Of a stretch of DNA of 64,000 bases, positions 53,746 through 63,181 are shown piece by piece. Made by a program: the position numbers and the translations under genes. The stretch covers positions 62,001 to 126,000 of the forward strand of contig CBDCBW010000009.1 in assembly GCA_965214485.1 (NCBI GenBank), given 5' to 3'. Within the stretch, counting starts at the first letter, position 1, and every line of letters begins with the position of its first letter. The notes under the pieces were generated by a model. The model saw only the letters and a list, made by a program, of their open reading frames with translations, was not told the DNA's origin and searched no databases. This DNA comes from JANQRZ01 sp965214485. Lineage in GTDB: Bacteria > Bacteroidota > Rhodothermia > Rhodothermales > JANQRZ01.

Positions 53746-54549
53746 GGCCGAGCGCCTCGGCCCGCCCGGTCGCTCGGTCGGGCGGGCGGGCTGGTTCTGC
53801 TCGCCGGGCTGGCGGCGGGCTGCGTCCCGGCTCCCGAGCCGCTGCCGGAGCCGGCGCTCTACGTGGTGCTGGCGGGGCAGTCCAACATGGCGGGCGTCTT
53901 CGCCCCGGCTCCGGCCGACACCGTAGCCACCGAGCGCGTCCGGATGTACCACCCCGAGCGCGGTTGGGTGCCGGCCCGCGAACGGCTACACCCGGCGGGC
54001 GGCGTCGGGCCGGGGCTGGCGGCGGGCCGGGCGCTGGCGGCGGCGCGGCCGGGCGTCACGGTCGGGCTGATCCCCTGCGCCGTCGGTGGGTCGTCGGTGG
54101 CGGACTGGGCCGAAGGCCCACGGCGGCGGTGGCTGCTCCGGCGGCGCTACGGCCCGCACGTGGACACGTGCACGGAGCGCGTCCGCCGGGCGACCGGCGG
54201 GGCCCCGGCGGACGCGCTGCTCTGGCATCAGGGGGAGTCCGAGGCGGTGGCCGGGCGGAGGGACTACGCCGCGCAGGCCGGTCCCTTCCTGCGTACCTTC
54301 GCCCGGCGCATCGGGGCGCGGTGCGTGCTCGGCGGCGAGCTTGTGGACGTGGACGCGCCGGCGGCGACCTCCGTTCGGGCGGCGCAGCGCGAGCTCTTCG
54401 GGCCGGGCCTCGTCTGGGCGGCGGACCTCCCCCTCTCGCGCGACGCCATCCACCTGACGCGTTCGAGCGCGCGCGAGCTCGGCCGGCGCTATGCGGCGGC
54501 GCTGCTCGCCGGGCAGTGTGCCCCTTCTCTTTCGGACCCTGACGCATGA
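53728..54549 (+). CDS. SGNH-type esterase lipoprotein (sialate O-acetylesterase-like)
   Basis: About 273 aa. The start is uncertain: in-frame GTG codons at 53692, 53710 and 53728 are copies of the same 18-bp repeat; the last is given because it leaves the shortest basic N-terminus before the lipobox GLVLLAGLAAGC. Catalytic blocks: nucleophile in VVLAGQSNMAGVFAP, oxyanion Gly/Asn region CAVGGSSVADWAEG, LLWHQGESEAV, and a C-terminal Asp-x-x-His in LSRDAIHLT. Expected to remove acetyl groups from sugars on the cell surface. Its stop overlaps the start of a membrane acyltransferase by 4 bp, so the two may edit the same polysaccharide. Confidence 0.8.
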   Translation: MGGRGIGRAPRPARSLGRAGGLVLLAGLAAGCVPAPEPLPEPALYVVLAGQSNMAGVFAPAPADTVATERVRMYHPERGWVPARERLHPAGGVGPGLAAGRALAAARPGVTVGLIPCAVGGSSVADWAEGPRRRWLLRRRYGPHVDTCTERVRRATGGAPADALLWHQGESEAVAGRRDYAAQAGPFLRTFARRIGARCVLGGELVDVDAPAATSVRAAQRELFGPGLVWAADLPLSRDAIHLTRSSARELGRRYAAALLAGQCAPSLSDPDA

Positions 54550-55673
54550 GGAAGCTCCCTCCCGGCCGCATCCCGAGCCTTGACGGTCTGCGCGCCGTCT
54601 CGATCACGTTCGTGCTCGTCTCGCACCTCCGGAGGACGCTCCCGCCGCAGCCCTCGGTCGTCGAGCAGGGGCTGTTCTTTCTGGACAACGGCCGGCTGGG
54701 CGTGGTCGTGTTCTTCGTCATCAGCGGCTACCTCATCACGCGCCTGCTGCGGCGCGAGCAGCAGGAGACGGGCCGGATCAGCCTGTCGAGCTTCTACGCG
54801 CGCCGGACGATCCGCATCTTCCCGGCGTTCTACCTCTACGTCGGCACGATCGCGGTGCTGTCCGCCACCGGGGTGATCCGGGTCACGCGGGAGCACCTCC
54901 TCGCCGCCGGGGCGTACCTCTGGAACTACCGCCACGTCTTCATCGACGACGCCGGGACGGGGCTGTGGTACCTCGGGCACACGTGGAGCCTCTCGCTGGA
55001 GGAGCAGTTCTACCTGCTCTGGCCGCTCACCGTGGTGCTCGTCGGGCTGCTCGGCGCGCGGCGCGCGGCGCTCGCCGTGGTGCTGCTCGCGCCGGTCTCG
55101 CGCGTGGTGACGTACCTGGTCTGGCCCGAGTCGCGTGGGGCCATCGGGATGATGCTGCACACCGCCATCGACGGCATCCTCATCGGGGGCTTCGTGGCGC
55201 TCGTCGAGGGCGAGCCGTGGTTTGAGCGGGCGGTGGCGCGGCTGCGCAACGGGGTGCTGCCTGCTGTCGCCGTGTTCGTCGCGGTCGTCATCGTGCGTCT
55301 TTTGGCCGTTCGCTACGAAGGGACCTTCATGCTGTCAGTCGGGATGACGGTCGAGGTGGTGTGCATCGCGGTGGTGATGATGTGGGCGATCCGGTACCCG
55401 GACACCCTCGTCGGCCGGGTGCTGAACGCGAAGCCGCTGATGGCGGTCGGGGTGCTGTCGTACAGCCTCTACCTGTGGCAGCAGCTCTTCCTGGCCCCGT
55501 ACCCGGACGAGGCGTTCGTCTTCCCCTTTCCGTTCAACCTCCTCGCCGCCTTCGCCGCCGCGACGGCGTCGTACTGGCTGGTCGAGAAGCCCTTCCTGCG
55601 CCTGCGCGCGCGGCTGCGTCACCGGAAGAAGCCGCTCCCGGCGCAGCAGGCCGCCGGGCGCGGTTTTCCTTGA
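54546..55673 (+). CDS. acyltransferase family 3 membrane protein (OafA/YrhL-like)
   Basis: 375 aa, about ten membrane helices. Family motifs: IPSLDGLRAVSITFVLVSH (residues 10-28, catalytic His at its end), VVVFFVISGYLITRLLRRE, RRTIRIFPAFYLY, and the HTWSLSLEEQFYLLWP signature near 150. Transfers acetyl or other acyl groups to extracytoplasmic sugars (O-antigen, exopolysaccharide or peptidoglycan). Start codon ATG 54546 is within the stop of the esterase gene, giving translational coupling of an O-acetyl esterase and an O-acyltransferase. Convergent with the lipase-like gene. Confidence 0.92.
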   Translation: MRKLPPGRIPSLDGLRAVSITFVLVSHLRRTLPPQPSVVEQGLFFLDNGRLGVVVFFVISGYLITRLLRREQQETGRISLSSFYARRTIRIFPAFYLYVGTIAVLSATGVIRVTREHLLAAGAYLWNYRHVFIDDAGTGLWYLGHTWSLSLEEQFYLLWPLTVVLVGLLGARRAALAVVLLAPVSRVVTYLVWPESRGAIGMMLHTAIDGILIGGFVALVEGEPWFERAVARLRNGVLPAVAVFVAVVIVRLLAVRYEGTFMLSVGMTVEVVCIAVVMMWAIRYPDTLVGRVLNAKPLMAVGVLSYSLYLWQQLFLAPYPDEAFVFPFPFNLLAAFAAATASYWLVEKPFLRLRARLRHRKKPLPAQQAAGRGFP

Positions 55674-55707
55674 GCACAGACCAGAGGGGAAGGGGAAACG
55701 CGTTGGA

Positions 55708-57987
55708 TCAGCGCACGAGGGTAAGCCGCTGCGTCTGCGCTTGGCCGTCCGCCACGAGCCGGACGACGTACACTCCACTCGGCAAACGGGCAGCCTCGAA
55801 CCACGCCGTATGCGTGCCCGCCACCTGTGGCTCGTCCACGAGCACAGCCACGCGGCGGCCGAGCGCGTCGTAGACGGTGAGGCGCACCGGCCCGCGCTCG
55901 GCTAGGCGGTACGGGATCTCGGTGTGGGTGCGGAACGGGTTGGGAAAGCTCGGCATCAGGCCGAATCCTTTAGGGACCGCCGTGCTCGCCGCCTCCGGCG
56001 TGCGAAGGTCGTGGACGGTGCCGGGAGCGAGGAGGTCGCCTCGCTCGTCGTAGGCCAGCCAATCATCGCCGGCACCCAGCGCGCCGCCGGTGACGGTCGC
56101 GTCGAAGCGGTCGCTGCCCAGCACGGTGCCGCCCGGCCCGGCGGTCATCGTGTAGACATAGGCCCCCACGGGCGCGGCGTTCGGGACGCGCTGGCTGAAC
56201 GAGAGGGTGACGGTCTGCGGCGGCGTGACGAAGACGGTGTTCGGCCCCAAGAGAGGCCCGCGCACCGAGCCGTTCGGCAGCGTCGCCTCGGTCCAGTAGT
56301 CGAACGACGCCGGGCCGTCCGGCCCGACGGCGAATGTCGCGTCGAAGAACACGCGTTCGCCGCGCGCCAAGACGACGGGCACCGGACTCGTCGGCGTGAG
56401 GGTGACGGCGAAGTCAGGCTGCGCGGTCTCGGTGAGAGTCAGCCGGTACGGTTGCCGCCAGTCGCTCGGTCCGACGCCGTCGTGGCGAACCCGGACGAAG
56501 TAGGTCCCCGCCGCAAGCGGCACGTCGGGAATCTCGATACTCGCGGTGCCCGCCGCGAAGTCGAGGCCGAGCGGCGAGTCGCCAGTGGCATAATCACCGA
56601 GCGGGGCATCGTAGAAATCGACCCGCCCGCCGAGCCCTGCGCTGGGCTCCAGCGTCACGCGCACCGCACCGCCGGTCGTCTCGACGGTGTACCAGTCGGG
56701 GTCGCTCGTGCGCGCGCCGTTCGGGACCTGGACGGAGCGGACGGTGGCCGTTCCGGCATACGTTGTGCCGGTGGCGATGGCGTAGGCGTAGGCCGGATAG
56801 TCGCCCTCGTCCAGGCCGCGGATCACGGTGTCGGTGTCTTCCTGAAGGTTGAGATGGGCGCGGTCGGTCAGAAGCGTGTCGGCCAGGCGGTACGGTGTGC
56901 CGTCGGACGGGACGGGCACGGAGCCGCTGTAAATCCACTGCCGCTGGAGGTCTACGACCAGGTCGCCCGAGGTGCCGACATCGCTCGTGACCCAGGTGTA
57001 GCGGACGTCAGTCGGCAGCGGCATCGCCGGGTTGTCGGTCGTCCCGTCCCAGGCGTCGTCGAAGCCCTGCCCCTGCCCGCGGATGTTGATGCCGGTGATG
57101 AAGTCGTTCTCGTCGCCGTCGCCGTTGATGTCGTCGGTGTGCCAGCCGAAGCCGTTGCCCTCACTGCCGCCAAAGAGGTAGGGGCCGGGTGACTGGCAGA
57201 AGAAACAGGTGTAGTTGTAGCGCAGGTCGCGCGTGGCGGAGGAGTTGATGTCCGGCGTCCCGTCACGCTGCGCCGCGGCGTCTGTCGCGGCCGAGTCCGG
57301 ACGGAAGGGGTTGCCGAAGAAGTTGCTCCCCCGGTGCGGCGTGGCGACGGTGACGAGCTTGGCGACGCGGTGCCCGTCCGGCTCGCCCGGCTCGACCCAC
57401 CAGCGCGGGACGCCGCCCTCAACCCTCTGGAGGTATTCGCGCGCCGTCAGCCCGCCCATCGAGTGCCCGACGAGGACGACCTTTTCTTTACCAGGATTCG
57501 CGGCGAGCACCCGCTCGATCATCCGCCCGAGGGCGTAGCCCTGCTTGAAGCCGGACTCCTCGTTCGAGTCCGACTCCGAGGCGAAGAACCCGCCCGGCGT
57601 GTCGCCGCCGTTGAGCTCGATGAGCGGACTCGCAGGGTTCTCGTTCCAGAAGTTCTCCCAGTTGCTCGCGTAGAGGCACCCCGGCGCGAGCACGTTGCTC
57701 TCGTTCACAAACTGAATCAGCACGTCGTCGTCGGCCGTGTCCAGCAGGCCGTCCGGCCCGGCGAGGCGCTCCTCGTCCTCGTAGGCGTTGAGGACCGCGT
57801 GGAACACGTCGGCCCTAGCCCCCCAGATGGCGTTGACCGCCGGCTCGTTCGTGAACGGCACCCAGCTCTCCTGGCTGCCGGTGTAGCCGTGGAGGAAGAG
57901 CATCGGGTAGGGGCAATCGCCCGCCGGTTGCGCGAGGGCGGGCGCGGCGGTGAGGAGAAGCGCGAGTGCGGTGTAGCGAAAGAGCAT
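55708..57987 (-). CDS. lipase-like alpha/beta hydrolase with T9SS sorting domain
   Basis: 759 aa. Signal peptide (ALALLLTAAPALAQ). Hydrolase part about 20-300: PMLFLHGYTGSQESWVPFT, nucleophile elbow VVLVGHSMGGLTAREYL (GHSMG), LVTVATPHRGSNFF, resembling PGAP1-like or triacylglycerol lipases. Then a calcium-binding-like stretch (DINGDGDENDF), two beta domains, and a T9SS tail (PSFPNPFRTHTEIPYRLAE, VRLTVYDALGRRVAVLVDE, QRLTLVR). A surface or secreted lipase or esterase is expected. Same direction as the next gene; the gap holds a strong hairpin. Confidence 0.87.
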   Translation of the reverse strand: MLFRYTALALLLTAAPALAQPAGDCPYPMLFLHGYTGSQESWVPFTNEPAVNAIWGARADVFHAVLNAYEDEERLAGPDGLLDTADDDVLIQFVNESNVLAPGCLYASNWENFWNENPASPLIELNGGDTPGGFFASESDSNEESGFKQGYALGRMIERVLAANPGKEKVVLVGHSMGGLTAREYLQRVEGGVPRWWVEPGEPDGHRVAKLVTVATPHRGSNFFGNPFRPDSAATDAAAQRDGTPDINSSATRDLRYNYTCFFCQSPGPYLFGGSEGNGFGWHTDDINGDGDENDFITGINIRGQGQGFDDAWDGTTDNPAMPLPTDVRYTWVTSDVGTSGDLVVDLQRQWIYSGSVPVPSDGTPYRLADTLLTDRAHLNLQEDTDTVIRGLDEGDYPAYAYAIATGTTYAGTATVRSVQVPNGARTSDPDWYTVETTGGAVRVTLEPSAGLGGRVDFYDAPLGDYATGDSPLGLDFAAGTASIEIPDVPLAAGTYFVRVRHDGVGPSDWRQPYRLTLTETAQPDFAVTLTPTSPVPVVLARGERVFFDATFAVGPDGPASFDYWTEATLPNGSVRGPLLGPNTVFVTPPQTVTLSFSQRVPNAAPVGAYVYTMTAGPGGTVLGSDRFDATVTGGALGAGDDWLAYDERGDLLAPGTVHDLRTPEAASTAVPKGFGLMPSFPNPFRTHTEIPYRLAERGPVRLTVYDALGRRVAVLVDEPQVAGTHTAWFEAARLPSGVYVVRLVADGQAQTQRLTLVR

Positions 57988-58054
57988 GGAGCGATGCAGT
58001 AGGAGGCAAAGATGACAAGATACGCGGTCGCTCTGCCGACCTCGCCCAAGCAGA

Positions 58055-58087
58055 CCGCCCGCCCCGGCATCGTGCCGGAGGGGGCGG
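58055..58087 (-). terminator. long GC-rich hairpin downstream of the beta-helix gene
   Basis: CCGCCCGCCCCGGCA with TGCCGGAGGGGGCGG around a TCG loop (58055-58087), 14 of 15 pairs. Located 27-59 bp past the stop at 58114; no T-run. Confidence 0.6.
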
Positions 58088-58113
58088 ATACTGTGCGCTG
58101 ACAGAGAGAAAAG

Positions 58114-60798
58114 CTAGCGGGCGAGGGTAATCCGCTTGGTCTGGACCACGTTGCCTGCTGTGAGTCGGATGAGGTACACCCCGCTCGGCAGGGTCGCGCC
58201 ATCAAGCGCCGCCTCGTGCCGCCCAGCCTCCACCTCGCCGTCGACCAAGCGTGCGACCTCGCGCCCGAGCACATCGTACACCGACAGGGTCACCCGCTGC
58301 GACGAGGGCAGCGCGAAGCCGACGGTAGCACTGCGGCTGAACGGGTTCGGATACGCTCCGGCCAGCGTCGCCTCGGTCGGCAGCGCCTCGCTCGATGCCG
58401 CTTCGATGTCTCCAGTCTCCGTGCTGGCCGCGACCCCCATCGGCTCCGGCAGCCAGTCGCTCACCTCCACCGCCGACCACACCTCTCCGCCGTCCGCCGA
58501 CCGCGCAGGGGTCACCGTCACCACGAAGCAATCCTCACCCACCACCGTGTTCGGGGACGGCCCAGTCCGCAGGCAGAAGTCGTAGTTCGATACCGGTGCG
58601 TTCTTCGGCACGTTCTGGGTGTAGTTGATGGTCACCTGGTGCCTCGCCGGCAGCGTCCCCGTCGTGATCACCCCTTCGGCCAGCGTTGGGCCGTTCTGGA
58701 GCGCTGCCGAGAACCACGACTGCCCCGTCGCCGGGCTGCTCGTCTCGTTGGCGACGGTGTAGGAGAGCGAGACCTGTCCGCCGCGCGGCACGGTCAGCGG
58801 ACTCGTCGGAGTGATCGTGAGGGCGAGCGGGGTGCTCGTGTCCTCGACCTGGACGGCGAGGCTGAACTCGCTCGTGGCGCGGTAGCCCTGCGGCAGCGAA
58901 CCGACGACCTTTGTCGCGTTCGCCGTCACCCAGCTTCCGGCGGGATAAGCCTCCGGCTCCAGCGTGAGCCTGCCCGAGGCCTCGCCTGAGCCATTCGCCG
59001 TCACCGTGGCTAGCTCGGTCGGCGTCGGGCATTCGCCGAAGCGGGAGGGATCGGGATCGTCTGTGCGGCAGAAGAGCAGTTCGTAATCCGAGCCGGCCTC
59101 GGCGTCGAGTGTCCAGGTGACGACCGAGTTCGAGCCGTCGTTGGTGGCACGCGTGATGACGGGGAAGTTCTGGAGGCCGTCGCCGGGGTCGTTCGGGCCG
59201 TCCGGCGCCAAGTCGACGCCGAGTTCGCCGTTGTCGGCGATGATGTTGCCGACAATCGAGATGTCCTGGCACGCCTCGCTGACGAAGATGCCGTCGCCGT
59301 CGTTGAAGCGGATCGTGTTGGGCTGCCCGTTCTGCCCGATGCGGACGCGGGAAGCCCACTCGCAGAAGATGCCCGCCCGCCCGTTGCCGAGGTCGGCTCC
59401 TGCGGCGTTGGTGCCGATGAAGTTGTTCTCGATGATGTGGCCCGAGGTGCTGCCGCCCATAAAGATGCCGTCATCGGTGTTGCTAAAGTCATCGGTGTTG
59501 CTAAAGATCGTGTTGCCCCGGATGCGGATGTCGAATGTGAGCCTCCCTCGAACCACAATCCCCGGGCCGCGGTTGTCCCCGACGAAGTTGCCCTGCCCGT
59601 CCCTCAGCCCCCCGATATCGATGTCGGTCGAAGGGACGATGTCCATGTTGGGCCGAGGGTCGATAAAGGGCTCGATAAGAATGCCCGCTCCTGTATTGCC
59701 CATGCTGTCGGGGACGACGCCGCGGTCCTTGGCCAGCCCGATCGTGTTGTTCGTTATTTCGAGCCCCTCGCCTCCACGCACGATGATGCCTCCGCCTCCG
59801 GAGTGTTTGCGTCCGTTGGCCGAGACGACGTTATTCATGATGACGACATTATCATTTTTACTCGAAGCTATTCCATCTCGACCGTTTCCGAGAGGACTAT
59901 TGCCGTCGGCATTGGTCCCGATGAGGTTCCGCGAGATCGTCGTGAGAATCCCGTCTTCGTCTTCGTTCCGATTAACTTGGACTCCGACGTACTCATTTCC
60001 GGAGATGAGGTTGTTCCGGACCTCACCTTTGATAAGCACGCCCCTGGATCCATTCCCCATGGCCACCTCCCCGGTGAAGTCGGTCCCGATGTAGTTGCAC
60101 TCCACTAGCCTGATCCCGGTGCCTGGAACGCGCGCGGCGCTTTGACCGATTTCCATGCCCTTGTCGGGGAAGCGCTGGATCACGAGGCCCCGCACGATAA
60201 GGTTCTCGTTAAGGCTCTCGCTTTCGGGGGAGACCGTGTCGAGGCCATCGACACCAGGGATACCACGGAGGCGTATTCCGTCGAGGACGACGCGGAGGTC
60301 GTGCTTCTTCCCGCCGATGAGGTCGCGGCACCGTGCGCCCGGCTGCGTCAGCCCGTCGATCACCAGGTCCGGCACCGTAATCGTCGGCAGCGGCCCGAGT
60401 CTACCGGCGTCCGGGTGGTTCGGCTGGATCCGCCACACCCCCCGCTCGATCTGCGCGCCATCGGGGCCGGACCCAATGTTGAACACAATGGCGATCGAAT
60501 CAGCGTTCGATTTGTTCGCCTCGTCGATGGCTGCACGGAGCGTGCATTCGGGTGCGTTGACGCCGTCCACGACGACCATGAAGCCCGTGGAGCACTGGTC
60601 ATTGCCCCTCCTTTCGTCGGGCCGGTCGTGGGCACTGTTGACAGTGAGGACGAGCCTGCCGTTGCGGTAGACCGGCTCGGTGGGCGCGGTGCGGCTGGCC
60701 GCTAGGCGGTCGGCGGAGCCGCGCTGCTGGGCGAGCGTCGTGGGTGCAGCCAGCGAGGCCGCGAGGCTGAGGAGGAGCAGAGCGTGGAGTCGACGCAT
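58114..60798 (-). CDS. CSLREA-type right-handed beta-helix protein with T9SS sorting domain
   Basis: 894 aa from ATG 60798. Signal peptide (LLLLSLAASLAAPTTLAQ), CSLREA-like domain LVLTVNSAHDRP to CTLRAAIDEANKS (about 45-100), then right-handed parallel beta-helix repeats (NLIVRGLVIQRFPDKG, NLISGNEYVGVQVN, NVVSANGRKHSGG, GNTIFSNTDD, NFIGTNAAGADLGNGRAGIF), two Ig-like regions and a T9SS tail (GAYPNPFSRSATVGFALP, VTLSVYDVLGREVARLVDG, KRITLAR). Such helices often bind or cleave polysaccharides; no catalytic residues can be assigned. The doubled FSNTDD comes from an exact 18-bp tandem duplication. The gap to 61018 (219 bp) shows no gene. Confidence 0.87.
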   Translation of the reverse strand: MRRLHALLLLSLAASLAAPTTLAQQRGSADRLAASRTAPTEPVYRNGRLVLTVNSAHDRPDERRGNDQCSTGFMVVVDGVNAPECTLRAAIDEANKSNADSIAIVFNIGSGPDGAQIERGVWRIQPNHPDAGRLGPLPTITVPDLVIDGLTQPGARCRDLIGGKKHDLRVVLDGIRLRGIPGVDGLDTVSPESESLNENLIVRGLVIQRFPDKGMEIGQSAARVPGTGIRLVECNYIGTDFTGEVAMGNGSRGVLIKGEVRNNLISGNEYVGVQVNRNEDEDGILTTISRNLIGTNADGNSPLGNGRDGIASSKNDNVVIMNNVVSANGRKHSGGGGIIVRGGEGLEITNNTIGLAKDRGVVPDSMGNTGAGILIEPFIDPRPNMDIVPSTDIDIGGLRDGQGNFVGDNRGPGIVVRGRLTFDIRIRGNTIFSNTDDFSNTDDGIFMGGSTSGHIIENNFIGTNAAGADLGNGRAGIFCEWASRVRIGQNGQPNTIRFNDGDGIFVSEACQDISIVGNIIADNGELGVDLAPDGPNDPGDGLQNFPVITRATNDGSNSVVTWTLDAEAGSDYELLFCRTDDPDPSRFGECPTPTELATVTANGSGEASGRLTLEPEAYPAGSWVTANATKVVGSLPQGYRATSEFSLAVQVEDTSTPLALTITPTSPLTVPRGGQVSLSYTVANETSSPATGQSWFSAALQNGPTLAEGVITTGTLPARHQVTINYTQNVPKNAPVSNYDFCLRTGPSPNTVVGEDCFVVTVTPARSADGGEVWSAVEVSDWLPEPMGVAASTETGDIEAASSEALPTEATLAGAYPNPFSRSATVGFALPSSQRVTLSVYDVLGREVARLVDGEVEAGRHEAALDGATLPSGVYLIRLTAGNVVQTKRITLAR
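59470..59505 (-). repeat. exact in-frame 18-bp tandem duplication in the beta-helix gene
   Basis: GTCATCGGTGTTGCTAAA at 59470-59487 is repeated exactly at 59488-59505, doubling FSNTDD in one helix coil. Confidence 0.9.
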
Positions 60799-61017
60799 GA
60801 CGAAGGGGGTGGGGTGAAGAGAAACCGAGGAGCCCGAGCGTCCGGCCCGAGCAGGACACTGCAACATAATGCCTGGAGGTTTGTCTAGTTACTTTTTTAT
60901 GCACTTCCAACTCAAGCCTGTGGAGGCTCTGGCTTCCGGTGTGCTGCGTCGGTTGTCCGAAACCCTCCGCCGACCGCGTCGGTTAGCCCGGTCCCTTCTC
61001 GTCCAACTCCACCCGCC

Positions 61018-61758
61018 ATGCCTCAGCTCGAAGATCAGGTCGTCGTCGTCACCGGGGCCTCCTCCGGCATCGGCGAGGCCACGGCCCGCCTCCTCGCCCG
61101 CGAGGGGGCCGCCGTCGCGCTCGCCGCCCGCCGCACCGACCGGCTCGAAGCGCTCAAAGCGGAGATCGAGTCGGACGGCGGGCGGGCGCTCGTCGTCGAG
61201 ACCGACGTGACCGACCGCGCCGCGTGCCACCGCCTCATCGACGCCACGCTCGGCACGTTCGGGCGGCTCGACGTGCTGGTCAACAACGCGGGCGTGATGC
61301 CGCTCTCGTTCGTCAAGAATGTCCGCGTCGAGGAGTGGGAGCAGATGGTCAGCGTGAACCTCAACGGGGTGCTCTACTGCACCGCCGCCGCGCTGCCGCA
61401 CTTCACCGAGCAGCGCGCCGGGCACCTCGTCAACGTCTCGTCGGTGGCGGGCCGGCGGGTGTTCACCGGCGGGGCGGTCTACTGCGCGACGAAGCACGCC
61501 GTCACCGCCTTCTCCGAAGGGCTGCGGATGGAGCTCGGCCCGGCCTTCGGCATCCGCGTCACCTGCGTCGAGCCCGGCGCGGTGGCGACCGAGCTCCCGC
61601 AGGCCATCGCCGACGAGGAGTTCCTCGAGAAGACGCGCTTCGACCTCACCCCGCTCGAGAGCGAGGACGTCGCCGAGGCGATCCGCTACGCGCTCACCGC
61701 CCCGCCGCGCGCGACCGTCCACGAAATCCTCGTCATGCCGACCGAGCAGAAGGTGTAG
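61018..61758 (+). CDS. short-chain dehydrogenase/reductase (clan of YdfG-like NADP enzymes)
   Basis: 246 aa. Rossmann motif VVVTGASSGIGEATARLLA (TGxxxGIG), R-R-x-x-R (AARRTDRLE) for NADP, VLVNNAGVM, catalytic Ser in VNVSSVAGRRV, YxxxK in YCATKHAVTAFSEGL, and the PGAVATELP tail. The sequence resembles the group with serine/3-hydroxy acid dehydrogenase YdfG, but the substrate is not certain. Single gene, convergent with the SpoIID-like gene; a hairpin at 61761-61775 can serve both. Confidence 0.92.
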   Translation: MPQLEDQVVVVTGASSGIGEATARLLAREGAAVALAARRTDRLEALKAEIESDGGRALVVETDVTDRAACHRLIDATLGTFGRLDVLVNNAGVMPLSFVKNVRVEEWEQMVSVNLNGVLYCTAAALPHFTEQRAGHLVNVSSVAGRRVFTGGAVYCATKHAVTAFSEGLRMELGPAFGIRVTCVEPGAVATELPQAIADEEFLEKTRFDLTPLESEDVAEAIRYALTAPPRATVHEILVMPTEQKV

Positions 61759-61760
61759 CA

Positions 61761-61775
61761 CCGGGGCAGCCCCGG
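61761..61775. terminator. hairpin between convergent genes
   Basis: CCGGGG (61761-61766), a 3-nt loop, CCCCGG (61770-61775), between the stops of the SDR (61758) and the SpoIID-like gene (61807). Confidence 0.55.
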
Positions 61776-61806
61776 CGCGCGCTCGGGCGCGGGCCGGCCT
61801 CTCGCT

Positions 61807-63081
61807 TTACCATCCCGTGCGGATCGGCGCGGTCGGTCGGTCCGGCTCCGGGGGGGCGACCGGGCGCACGGGGATCGGGTCGAGCGGGGCGGTCCGGTCG
61901 TCGGGCGGGGCTTGGGCGTAGAGCGGGGTGCCCGGCGCGGTGCGGCGGGTGACGCGGGTGTCGGCGAAGTAGAACGCGAGGATGTCGCGGTAGCCGTAGC
62001 CCTGGCGCGCCTGCTCGCGCGCGCCGTACTGGCTCATCCCGACGCCGTGCCCGAAGCCGCGCCCCTCGAACACGTAGCGGTCCCCCTCGCGCCGCGCCGA
62101 GAAGAAGGCGCTCCGCAGCAGCCGCGCCCCGAACGCGCCGTTGATCGCGAGGCGGAAGTCGTTGGCCGGGACGACGCGCGGGCGCGGCCCGAGGAGGCGC
62201 ACCGAGCGGGCCCGCCCCTCGCGGCTGCGCTCGGCGATCTCGATGCCGGTGACGGCCATCCCGTAGCGCTCCGCGAGGGCGCGGAGCAGGCGGCTCCGGC
62301 CCACGCCCGTCGTCCACTCGTGGTCGGGCGAGGCGTGGTCGAAGGGGTCCTCCCGGCCCCGGAGGTAGGGCAGCGGGCTCCCGCTCCAGACGGCGTCGTT
62401 GTCGGCGGTGTGGCCGCCGGAGGAGGACGAGTAGACGGCCTCGACGAGACTGCCGCGCCACGTCAGCACCTCGCCGCGCGTGGCCTCGGCGGCGCGGCGC
62501 GCGGTCGGGGTCTCCGTCCCGATCCCCCGGTAGACCTGCGAGCCCACGTGGTCCACCACGTCGTAGCTCCCGTGCCTCCCCTTCGCCTTGAGCGCGTAGG
62601 TCCGGGCGAGGACGGCCTGCGCCTTGACGCCCTCGATCTCGCCGAACGGGTACTCCGACGCGACGACGCTCGCCACGTAGTCTTCGAGCCGCACCGCGTT
62701 GACGAGCCGGAGGGCCCCCGCGTCGGCGGTGAGCGTGAGGGCCCCGTGGTAGGCGCGGTCCACGGAGGCGGCGCGGAGGCGGAGATGCGCGCCCCGGTGC
62801 GGCACGAACCGGACCCTCGCGGCGGCTTCCACCGCGCCGGGGAAGCGGACGGCGACGCGGCCTCGGTCGGGCTCCACCGCGGCCGCGTCGCCGGGCCGAA
62901 GCGTGCCGAGGAGGGCCTCGCCGACCCGGACCTGCACCGGCCCGCCGGCAGCCTCGACGGTCGCCGAGCGCGGAGCCTTGCCTTCGAGCAGGCGCACGCG
63001 CACGACCTCGTCCATCGGCTGGGCTGGGGCGGCCCCGGCGAGCGCGAGGCCGAGCAGCAGGAGGGCGAGGGGACGAGGCAT
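61807..63081 (-). CDS. SpoIID/LytB domain protein
   Basis: 424 aa from ATG 63081, signal peptide (LLLLGLALAGAAPAQ). SpoIID domain about 145-385: LVNAVRLEDYVASVVASEYP, VKAQAVLARTYALKAKGRHG, VYSSSSGGHTADNDAVW, PFDHASPDHEWTT, FEGRGFGHGVGMSQYGA and ILAFYFADTRV. In Firmicutes, SpoIID is a lytic transglycosylase acting on denuded glycan; the domain is also common in non-sporulating Bacteroidota, where it is a cell-wall enzyme of unknown role. The conserved Glu of SEYP is present. The last 40 residues are Pro-rich. No sporulation genes around it. Confidence 0.9.
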   Translation of the reverse strand: MPRPLALLLLGLALAGAAPAQPMDEVVRVRLLEGKAPRSATVEAAGGPVQVRVGEALLGTLRPGDAAAVEPDRGRVAVRFPGAVEAAARVRFVPHRGAHLRLRAASVDRAYHGALTLTADAGALRLVNAVRLEDYVASVVASEYPFGEIEGVKAQAVLARTYALKAKGRHGSYDVVDHVGSQVYRGIGTETPTARRAAEATRGEVLTWRGSLVEAVYSSSSGGHTADNDAVWSGSPLPYLRGREDPFDHASPDHEWTTGVGRSRLLRALAERYGMAVTGIEIAERSREGRARSVRLLGPRPRVVPANDFRLAINGAFGARLLRSAFFSARREGDRYVFEGRGFGHGVGMSQYGAREQARQGYGYRDILAFYFADTRVTRRTAPGTPLYAQAPPDDRTAPLDPIPVRPVAPPEPDRPTAPIRTGW

Positions 63082-63181
63082 GGGCGCGGGGTGAAAGCCG
63101 AAAGCTACGGCGCAAGCAGACCGGGAGTGCAGGCACCCGAGTCCCCTCGCACCTAGTGCGTTGACAGGTTGCCCGTGCGCG

